A stretch of DNA of 64,000 bases from Takashimella koratensis (lineage: Eukaryota > Basidiomycota > Tremellomycetes > Trichosporonales > Tetragoniomycetaceae), in NCBI GenBank assembly GCA_003116875.1, contig BCKT01000004.1:1298891-1362890 (forward strand), written 5' to 3'. Positions 55,267-64,000 of the stretch are shown one piece after another. The first letter of the stretch is position 1, and every line of letters starts with the position of its first letter. Made by a program: the position numbers and the translations under genes. The notes under the pieces were generated by a model, which saw nothing but the letters and a program-made list of their open reading frames with translations, searched no databases and was not told the DNA's origin.

Positions 55267-58200
55267 CTAACGCTGAGTCTGATGTTGCCCGTTCGCTGGC
55301 TTGGTCCCACTTCCCGAGGCGGTAGCGCTCGACGACCCCAGGGTGGACGGAGCGATCGGTTTGAAGCCCATACGACGGGCGTACTCTCGCTCCTCCTGCT
55401 TCGACAATCCGTCGCCACTATGCCAATTACCCGAACTCGTACGGGCTCGGAACTTGCCCGCGCGAGCTTTGAACAGTTCCTCCATATTGAGAGGGCGAAT
55501 GGGGCCGAAGAGTTCGTCAGGGTTGACATAAGCTTGTTGTTCGAGTGCGTGACGAAGTTCGGGAGACTCGGCCCAAGCGGGTCGCTTGAAATCGTCTTCG
55601 TCGCTCTCGTCGTCCGAGTTGGAGTACCTAGGAGATGAATGTCAGCGTGATTTCACTCTCACTGCGTTATACAGTCTTCACGCTCGACTCACTCTGAAGC
55701 AATGTCGGGAAGGACGATATCCTCTGAAGCAACCTCGTTGGCCTTGTCGTCGAGATGAGTCTGAAGCACCAGTCTCGATTGCTGAAGGACTGCCGAAGCC
55801 TGACTTGGTCCTGCGACATTCGATGGTCTGACTGGCGCGGCTCCATGCTGAGCAGCGGCATTCATAACCGAGGGCCTGGTAGGCGGCCCCAGCGGCCTGC
55901 GCTCGCCGTTCTGCGCCTGCTGTCCGCCGGTCGCGGAGACAAGGGAGATGGTCGATGAGTGCGTGGTGTGAACCTCCGTGTTCTGGGCGGTATGGAAGGT
56001 CGATGGGCCGAGAGCGGTAGGGACGCGAGGCGGGATAGTGGACGAGGACGGGCCAGTGGACATGGTGAGGGGCTTGGTGTTGGTCGGAACGGGGCGGAAG
56101 GGCTCTTTGCCCTTGACACTCTGGGTAAGGGTGGAGGGACCAGTAGATTGAGTGGGTTTCTTGATCGGGTTGGTCGAGCCAGACTTGTTTAGCATCGCAG
56201 CGGCCAACTTGCGCTTCTTCGCCGCTTCTTCCTCAGCCGCCTGTGAACTCGTGTCAGCTTGTCTTTCGAAAGTCTTGTCTACAAAGCTGTTGGGTGTGAC
56301 CCTCACCTTCGCCTTGGCCGCAGCCACCTCGCGCTCTTTCTCCTCCCTCATTGCGCGCTCCCTATGATTCTTCGCCATCCTCTCATCCCTCTCCTTCTTC
56401 CTCTGGATATTCTCCGCAACCCTCCTCTTCCTCTCTGCCTCTTCCGCCAATTTGACCCTCTTCTCCTCATCTTGCCTTGCCCTTTCTTCCTCAGCTTTAC
56501 GCTTGGCGGCCTCTTGCCGACGCTGCTCGCTCAGTTTATCAAGCTGCATCTTGCGCTCAGCGGCGGTCTGCTCTTTCTTCAAGGCCGCAGTGGCTTGCTG
56601 GACGCTCTTGACGGGGCCTGGGTTGGGTTTGATACCCAACGTCTTGGATGCGATCATGTTAGCTTGGCTGAGCAAGTTGGCCGACGAAGACGACAACGGA
56701 ATCCTCGGCATCTGTTTTGATTGTTTATCAGCTCCAGCACCTCTCACACTCCTTTCGCAACCACTCACCGTGTCATCGTCGTCCAACTCGTCCTGCTCGT
56801 CTTGCTCATCCGCAACCATGGCGATATCCCCATCGTGCTTGTCCACGTTCGCGTTTGTCTTGACCGCCGGCCCCAACTTCCCATCCTTTGTCGCGAGAGA
56901 GCCCGCCTGCTGGTGCTGCTTCTGCACGAGAACCTCACGATGCACCTGCACCGCGGGGGCCGCCTTGCGGGGTGGGGTGTTGGTCGGTGTCGTCGAGGTC
57001 GGGAAATCAATGTCGAATCCGGCTAGACCAATCGCTGAGGCAATGTTGTGGTCGGGGCCCTCGGCGTCGGGATCGTCGTGCAGGTCGGGAACAGGCAAAT
57101 CTGGGAGCTGGATAGACTCATTGACTTCATCTTCGTCCTCATCCTGCTCCTCATCCTCATCCATTGCCTCCTCCGCGGTCGTGGAAATCGTGACAACAAC
57201 CGGAGGCGTCGTCGACCGAGGCGCACTACTCGCCTCAACATTAGCTGCACCTGTAGTTCGCTGTTCCTCCTCTCGTTCATTCTTCTCCTGCTCCTCTTCC
57301 ATCTCCTTCATCAACCTCGCCAATTCTGCTTCTGCCTCTTCCTGAGCTCGCTTATCCTCCTCCATCTCCCTGATCAACCTTGCTGCAGCCTCTTCCTCGT
57401 TTTTCGCACCCCCTCCAAGCCCCAAGGACCGACCAAGACCCGCCCCGATGTTCCCGATACCCCGGAGGAAACCGGTACCCGTGCTCGTAGCGAGCTGGGG
57501 CGGACCAGGTCGACCAGTAGGTGTCCCATTCGAGCCTGGCTGAGGGGCGAGAGTAGGGCCTGAAATGACCTTTTGCTTGGCGGCTGCGCGCTCACGCATC
57601 TCTTCAAGCGCTTTGGTGACTTTGTGGATATCTGAGCGGTGCTTGTCGCTGGACGTTGACGTTGGCTGGGCGGTAGATTGCGCGAGTTGGTTAGTGGGCT
57701 GTTGGACTTCGGAGCGAGTAACACCCGCAAGCTCGGTCGTTTTCGGCGTCGAGTTGTTTGCCGCGTTCGCAGGTCGTTGAGGAGCACTGAACACTGATTT
57801 TCGAGGAAGCTGAGCCGCCGCGGGTTCCTGTACTTCGACAGTGGCAACTTTCGCTATGGTTGCTGGAACCGTAGACTGCGTCTTGGCCTTCTTGTTCTCG
57901 CCCAGCTGTTGCTTCTTGTGACTATCATCGTCCTCATCGTCGTCGTCCACGCCAACGTCAGATTTACGTTTCAGCCCACCGGCGGGGACGAGGCTCTTCC
58001 TGAGCGCGCCATACTCGAGTTGAGTACTAGGTCGGCTCGCGCCTACCCCGGGAGCATGCGACTTGCGGAACGTAGACGGCCCGCTGTCGGCTGACGTGGA
58101 TGGGAGACCACTGATGGGGACGGTACCGGTGCCGAGGGCTTTGCTGAGCCACGACGAGCGAACCTGGCGAACGGGCACGGGCGGGAGCGCAGGGACGGGC

Positions 58201-59444
58201 GGTGGAAGGGCGTTTTGAGCTGTGGTCGTCGTAGGGAGGGTCGCGGACTGCTCCTGGCGAGAGGAAGAGGACGTTTCCTTGCTGTCAGTGTCCGTGTCTG
58301 CCTTGAACGAAGGCGCGGGGCGAGCTGATTGAGAGGTTGAGAGGATCACCTCGTCGTTATCGTCATCATCGAGTTCGTCTGCGTCCATATCGTCGTCGTG
58401 CATCCCGCTGATGTCAGGAAGCTCTAGCGACTCTGACCGCCTCGAGTCTCGAGCCGGAGGGGGTGAGTCGAACGCAACAATCGTTGGTGCGGCTTTCTTC
58501 GACAGCACGCTGCTAGATGATCCATGGTCCTCTACGATCTCTTTCGCGTCTGCTTTGGATTTGGACTTGATCGATTCGGGCACCCTGCTCGGGGCCGATC
58601 GAGATTTCTTCGTCGGCTTCTCCACAATTTCCTCCTCTTCCTCAACTTCCTCTGGGGCTGTATCGACCTTGGCTGTCCCTAGCCGAGCAGGCGCCGACTG
58701 AGACTCTTGAACCGCCTCTGATTCGGCGACGGTGTCGACAGCAGGAGCATCGACGACTTTCTTGGATCGGCCGCGTTTAGCCTTGGGAGCGCCCGTCGAT
58801 GCTGCTTTGCTACCTTTGGACGAGGTCGACTTGATTTTGTCTTTGCCCTTGGCCTTGGACTTGTCGCCGAGCGGAGAAGCGGGGACGGAGGAGACGTTGA
58901 GGGACCGAGGAAGGAGCGGCGAGAATACCTGGCGGGGAGACTACAAGGTGTCACATTCATTGTTAGAGAAATCATATCTCTCAGGAAGGAAAAACTCACG
59001 TTGACCGAATTAGCGAGGGGGCTGAGAGCAAGCCGACTGTTGAGGTCCTTAACTTTGTTGGTACGATCTTTGGCCGCAGTCGCAATAGCTCGGGTCTTTT
59101 TGACTGTTTGCGTCCTCGAAGGGGTCTTGATCAAGTCGGCGATGTTCCCCCTGACCAACGCGAACAACAAGCACGAAATGAAACGGAAGATACAAACAAA
59201 CACCGTCAGCTCTGACTTTCTCCCACACTCTCCCCACGAATGCGTAGCTCAGAGACAGCTCTACACGAATCTAGACCCACCTAGATCCCTGGGCTTCAAT
59301 GTTGTCGAGGTACCCTTCAAGCCAATCGAACCCATCACGGACGATACTCGCTTCAAGCTCACGGAGGTGGGTCGTCGCTGCTTCTCTCAGGCGCTCGCGG
59401 AAGTCGAACGTGTACCCTTGAAACGAGGCGAAAGAGGTCGACAT
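55267..59444 (-). CDS. SLI15: INCENP/Sli15, chromosomal passenger complex scaffold
   Basis: Six exons on the minus strand: 59444-59281, 59150-59000, 58940-56769, 56711-56307, 56240-55693 and 55627-55267, giving 1266 residues. The N-terminus (FDFRERLREA...FDWLEGYLDNIEAQG) fits the helix that binds survivin and borealin. The middle is long, disordered, and rich in Ser, Pro and Lys, with acidic clusters. Residues near the end of exon 4 form a charged single helix (ERKMQLDKLSEQRRQEAAKR-like). The last exon carries the IN-box: PAWAESPELRHALEQQ, NPDELFGPIRPLNMEELF, which binds and activates Aurora/Ipl1. Two introns, 57 and 66 nt, are multiples of three without stops, so the unspliced frame also stays open. 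Divergent from haspin. Confidence 0.92.
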
Positions 59445-59749
59445 GGCTAGTACCTCTTTTCGTTTGCTCTCTACGCGACAACTAAATGGTACAAGTGAGT
59501 AAGAGTAGCTTGGTGAGATACTTTATGTGTTGCTGTTGGATGGTGGTGTTGGTTCAAGTTGAACAGAGGAGTTGTTTGCAGCTTTGGTGAGTGTCGATTT
59601 CAGGAACGGCAATAAACAAACGTCACGTGATCGCCGGATCGTCCCAGTCCAGTCGACGTTTTGGATATTGCTGTTCAACACTCTGATTGCATACATATCC
59701 TCATCGCAGAGAGCAAGGTACTAGCATCGCATCTTACACGACAACAGCC
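59445..59749. promoter_or_regulatory. Shared divergent promoter of INCENP and haspin
   Basis: Only 305 bp lie between the two start codons, so the genes must share or overlap promoters. A CACGTGA E-box-like site (TCACGTGATC) sits near 59620. No clear TATA box. Confidence 0.6.
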
Positions 59750-62122
59750 ATGTCCATGCTCGGCGCAAGAGTGAGTCTAGCTTCTCTGCGAGGTGGGAAG
59801 GACGGGCAGACGACGGGCGGTGGCAAATTTGAGGGTCCGCGACTGATTTTTCTTTGCTCTTCCCTGTGGTATTCGCAATTCTCAGACCAAGAAGGTGAGC
59901 ACGATGCTGCATTGATGGGTTGCTTCGACCATGCGAAACCCATGCATACATCCCTCAACACTATACGTCGTACTAGATCCTTGGTGTGGGCTAACAACTT
60001 CTGACATCTCGTTCAGGTAACGACGTACGGCAAGAAAAAGTCGCAAGTGATCACCGTTCATTCGGACTTTTCACCCTCCTTCGACCTCCTCAAACCGGAC
60101 GCTACCCCTCCTATTCGTCCCAACCTCCCCATCAGCTCCGGATCTACCTCCAAGCGGCCCCCACTCCAATCCAAGACATCCAACGATCTACCTACTGCCG
60201 TCTCTCTCAAACTCGCGCTCTCCTCCACCTCCGACACTGTCAAACCCAAGTCCAAAATCGGAGCGAAACAAAGCAAGGATGGTGAAGCTCCTACGAAAGG
60301 AAGCATCGCCGGTGTGAAGATCAACGTCCACAAGGTGTACACGGACCGACCCGATTCCCCCTCTAGCACCGACAGCGAACCCATCATTCGACCCAAACGA
60401 GTCGCACGGCCAGGCCGAATCGTCGTTCCTCGCAGCCCGGGATTCGATACACCCAAACGATCCCCGGTTCGAGACCTTACCACACGTTCTAAGATCCCCG
60501 TCTCCCCTCTCGCTACTCGACCACCTGCGACTCCTCGATCCCTTGTCCACGTCGTCATTCCGGTCTCTCGACCACGCCAAGCTCTACAGAGGCCAACGAC
60601 TACCGTACACGAAGACAGCGATGACCTCGCGGAAGATCTCTCCCGGGTGTCAATCGACTCCTCCGAATCCGACTTCGACCGCCTCTTACATCTAACCGGT
60701 ACCTCCTCTCCCCTGGCCTTCGACTCCTTCTTCAGTTCAGCCCCACTTCTGCGTCTCATGCCTGGCTGTAAACATCCACAGGTCCGGAAACTCGGAGAAG
60801 CTTCCTACTCCGAGGTCTTTGGGCTCAACGTCGGCGAATTTGAAGCAGTCGCAAAGATTGTACCGCTACTAGGACCCGAGTCGATTGCGATTGGGAAGGA
60901 GAAGAGAGTCCCCGATTGTTCAGAGGTTGTGGATGTGGTTCGTGAGGTTCAGATCACGAGAAGGATGTCGGAGATGACTGGGGGAGGGTTTGTCAACTTC
61001 CTCGGGTAAGTGGACGGCCGGTGGGTGAGTGAACAACAAGTGCTGATCAGATCCAGCGCCTTTGTAGTGGAAGGAAAGTACCCTGAAGACCTGCTGGACC
61101 TGTGGGACGATTACAAGTCAGAGTCTGGCTCAGCGTCTGCCCGTCCAGGTAAGCACCAGCGACCAAATAGACAGTGTCTAGAAGTTGGACGACAAAGCTG
61201 ACAGTGGGCATTGGTGCAGACGTATTCACTGCAAAACAGAAATACGCTGTAATCGTGCTTGCGAACGGCGGTACCGACCTCGAGACGTTTGAATTTGACG
61301 CGGGATCGGGATGGGTCCAAGCTGCTGGTGTGTTCTGGCAGACCGCTTGTGCCCTTGCCAGAGCTGAATCCTGGGCTCGTTTCGAGGTAAGCGACTACCT
61401 TGCGTCTTGCTCAACTACTCTCTTTAACTGCTCCCCTCAATTCTTTGTTTATACTTACTGACTGCTCCAGCACCGCGACCTACACGAGGGCCAAGTCCTT
61501 ATCCGTCCCACCGCCGACGGACCCAGCGCAATCACAGAGTCGCCCGAGTACACATCTCCTTTCTCTTGTGGTGTAGACACGACGATCATCGATTTCGGGC
61601 TGTCCAGGCTTGACCTCGAAGACGGGGAAAGCACGGGCGTCTCTCTCCCGCCCGAGGTCTATGAGGGTGTGGGTGAGCAGTGGGATGTGTATCGAGCGAT
61701 GAGATATCGAGTGCGGGACTGGACTTTGTTCAACCCCATCACTAACGTACTGGTAAGTCTCGCTCATCTCAGCTTATTCTTCCCTTATCCGGATCAACTT
61801 GATTCAATTCGTGAGGTGGTCAGAACTGACGTATTCCCAGTGGCTGCAATACATTCTTCGACGTCTCCTTCGCTCAACTCCCTCTCTAGTCCGCCCCAAA
61901 CTCGCCTCGAACGGGCTCCGACCAGGCCGCAAACCCACTACCCAGAAGGGAATGGACAAGGCCGCGCTCCGAGACCGAGCTGTTGCAGCATACGAGGTGC
62001 TACTGATTGTCGAGGAGAAGTTGGGCGAGGTGGTGGCAACGAGGAAGAGGGGAGAGGGAGGTGTCGAGGGGTCAGCAAAGGGGGTCGTCGCGTGGGGTAA
62101 AGAGAATGGGTGGGTTGTGTAG
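59750..62122 (+). CDS. Haspin-type histone H3 Thr3 kinase
   Basis: Exons 59750-59770, 60017-61005, 61057-61148, 61220-61386, 61471-61752 and 61841-62122 give 610 residues. The N-terminal half is disordered and basic with Ser/Pro/Arg motifs. The kinase domain begins around residue 245: GEASYSEVFGL (Gly loop), EAVAKIVPL (catalytic Lys), REVQITRRM (helix C Glu), VLANGGTDLETFEF (hinge), HRDLHEGQVLI (catalytic loop) and TIIDFGLSR. The haspin-specific end follows, QWDVYRAMRY and TNVLWLQYILRRLL. Haspin phosphorylates histone H3 on Thr3, creating the dock for the passenger complex. The canonical haspin loop HRDLHWGN here reads HEGQ, and the usual DYT is DFG. The first coding exon is only seven codons. 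Confidence 0.88.
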
Positions 62123-62635
62123 CCGTCTATCGGTTGTGATTAGTTTGGACTCTTGAAGTACGGATGCTCTCTGCTTGTTGTATACAGTAGTCAGTTCAAG
62201 GTTGGAGGAACAAAACATTTAGGTTGTGATGTATAATCGTTTCACCATTCCAACCCTCGTCAGTCTTGGTCTTCGACACCATACTGCCGTAGTTGTAATC
62301 GATACCAGAGTCAGTCTCCACCACACCATTCAGCATCGCCGGCCGTCCACATCCTACGACCCATTTCCAAAGTGCAGGTATCCATCTCTCTCCCTGAAAT
62401 GCTATAGCAATCGAACAGAGGATGATGAGAACGGAATCAAGAGTAAAGAAGTAAAAAAATGAATACAAGCCACCCGTCCTGTAAGGGATACAGGTGAAAA
62501 AAACGGGGAGGGAAGGCCTACTATCCAACCACACCAACGCCGACGACCACTCCAACCAACAAGACGACCAACGACCACCTGGTCGTCGTGTACTCGAAGA
62601 AGGTGGATCGACACGCCATACCGCCGCTAGCCGCC
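62123..62635. other. Convergent spacer haspin/eS24
   Basis: About 510 bp between converging genes. It should hold both 3' ends. Nothing else recognised. Confidence 0.35.
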
Positions 62636-63732
62636 TTACTTCTTCTTGGCGGGCTCGCCGGCCTTCGTCTTTGCCTTTCCGCGAACCTAAGGAGCATCGC
62701 GTCAGCGATGCGACGAGGGGGAAAAAGTGCGAGGGCGTGAGGGCGAGGTGGGAAATGGGGAAGAAAGGGAAATGAGACAATGAGGCTCACCTTCTTCGAA
62801 CGGTTCTTGCGCTCCTTGCGGAGCTTGCGGGAAGCCTTCTCGATCTTGGCAGCGAGGCCGCTCTGCAAGGGATCAGCGTGGGTTCAGAATTGTAATATTT
62901 CTCGAGTAACACTCCGTCCTGAATTCCACACTCTCATCGGTAACGATTCCGAGCGGCGCATCCATCCATGGTGACAGCATGCTCATCGACACCGATCCCA
63001 TCCACACCCATGATCCCCCATCCACTCTCGCAACCGATCAACCGTCCATCCATCCATCCTGACCAAGACTCACGCGGACGAGCCTGTACTTGGGCTCAAA
63101 CTTCTTCTGGCTCTCCTCGTCGTCGTAGATCAAGCCAAAACCCTGGGACGAACCGCCACCGAACTTGGTCTTGAGACCGAAGACGACGACCTGGGTAGGC
63201 TGAGCCTTGTAGAGGGTGGCGAGCTTCTCCGAGAGGTCCTTGCGGGACAAGTTGGCAAGGGTCGGGTGAGTGACGTTGATGACAAACTGCTTGCGGTTAA
63301 GCAAACGGTTCGTGATGAACTTGGAAGTGCGGATAGTGACGGGGCCGTTGGGGTCCTGGGTAGATGTCAGCGGTGGTTCTAGTTGATCTTTTGAACTCTA
63401 GACAACATGCGATCGTCTCTTCCACTTCTCTCAAACATCCTTCCAACCCTTCCTCTCGCGTGTCGAGATCGACGCAGACACAGTCGTCTACAGCATGCCC
63501 ACAACACGCTCATCCGCTCTCATGACACGACACAGTTCTCGCCATCGTTCTCTCGACTCCACTCTGTCTTTGTTTGATCCCCAACTCCCTTCCTCTCGCG
63601 ACCCGACCTTTCACACCTTTCTCTCTTTCCTTCTCTCTCGATCTCGCTACCATGCACCCATGCTGAAATCTCCCTCGCCATGTTCCCTCGCGATACTGTG
63701 TATTCCTCCTCTCGGTGCTGGAGACTTACCAT
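62636..63732 (-). CDS. RPS24: 40S ribosomal protein eS24
   Basis: Exons on the minus strand: 63732-63730 (the ATG alone), 63355-63074, 62862-62791 and 62686-62636, giving 135 residues, the same as yeast Rps24. Landmarks: [67 protein letters not shown] and a basic C-terminus [16 protein letters not shown]. The protein is part of the small ribosomal subunit and needed for pre-18S processing. The first intron (63729-63356, 374 nt) is much longer than others in the window, as often in ribosomal-protein genes. The second (211 nt) is also long. Confidence 0.93.
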
Positions 63733-64000
63733 GCTGGGCGACCTTTTAGTGAAGACTAGATGGATGAGTGAGAAAGAACAAGACAAAGTAAAAGTTTCTA
63801 TACTGGCACACCGCTCGGGGGGGTACAGTCAAAGCTGAGGAGACAAACGGATTTGGTTCCGTCGAATGGGGGTCTACGGTGAGCAGGCGCAAACACACAG
63901 TGTGGCAGCCATCCCACCCAGGGCGTAGGGATTTTCGACCCAAGCCTCGGAGTTTCGCGGCGATTTGAAAGGGTTGTCGAGTGGCGACCACGAGTGCTCC
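63733..64000 (-). promoter_or_regulatory. Upstream region of eS24
   Basis: 268 bp to the window edge. It holds the eS24 leader and part of the promoter. No gene supported. Confidence 0.35.

Noticed and set aside
56452..57345. Long + strand open frame (297 codons) opposite INCENP
   Set aside because: It lies antisense to INCENP exons whose Glu/Lys/Ala/Ser-rich codons leave reverse frames open. The predicted protein is Ser/Cys homopolymer-like and crosses INCENP splice sites.
62863..63356. Possible C/D-box snoRNA in the eS24 introns
   Set aside because: CGATGAG and CTGA-like strings occur, but no RTGATGA box C with a properly spaced box D and terminal stem was found.

Overview
The window is nuclear DNA of a fungus, most likely a basidiomycete yeast. 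Almost every gene is split by short GT-AG introns (about 35-80 nt) with CTAAC/CTGAC-like branch sites. Core genes are eukaryotic (Mss51, Hem14, haspin, INCENP, eS24, an Nha1-type antiporter), and the CPL1-like cysteine-rich domain is best known from Cryptococcus. Tremellomycetes is my best guess; this is inference. All names come from reading motifs and alignable blocks by eye; no database was searched.

Layout. (1) 0.3-4.9 kb: MSS51 (+), a DUF427 protein (+), and HEM14 protoporphyrinogen oxidase (-). (2) 5.4-34.4 kb: a very large tandem array of sixteen paralogues of one EamA/DMT (SLC35G-like) membrane transporter family, numbered here DMT1-DMT16. They share one eight-exon design. DMT2, 3, 4, 6, 10, 11, 12, 13, 14 and 15 look intact. 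DMT1, 5, 7, 8, 9 and 16 are broken. Two copies of an unrecognised family (X1, X2) bracket the first four transporters. (3) 34.4-38.1 kb: no gene I can model confidently, but there are coding-like pieces on the minus strand. (4) 38.1-42.7 kb: an Nha1/Sod2-type Na+/H+ antiporter and a small ankyrin-like protein. (5) 44.5-54.5 kb: four tandem secreted cysteine-rich proteins, each with a signal peptide, two WSC-like cysteine segments, a basic linker with dibasic sites, and a C-terminal CPL1-like domain. Long non-coding stretches separate them. (6) 55.3-62.1 kb: INCENP (-) and haspin kinase (+), divergent from a shared promoter of about 305 bp. (7) 62.6-63.7 kb: ribosomal protein eS24 (-), whose first coding exon is only the ATG.

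How they fit together. Haspin writes the H3-T3 mark that brings the chromosomal passenger complex to chromatin, and INCENP is the scaffold of that complex, so the divergent pair links writer and reader machinery. Mss51 and Hem14 are both mitochondrial and both tied to heme and cytochrome oxidase. The two arrays (transporters and secreted CPL1-like proteins) are the accessory, fast-evolving part of the window. They show fresh duplication, deletion, nonsense mutation, intron gain and 5' truncation. No substrate can be assigned to the transporters from sequence alone.
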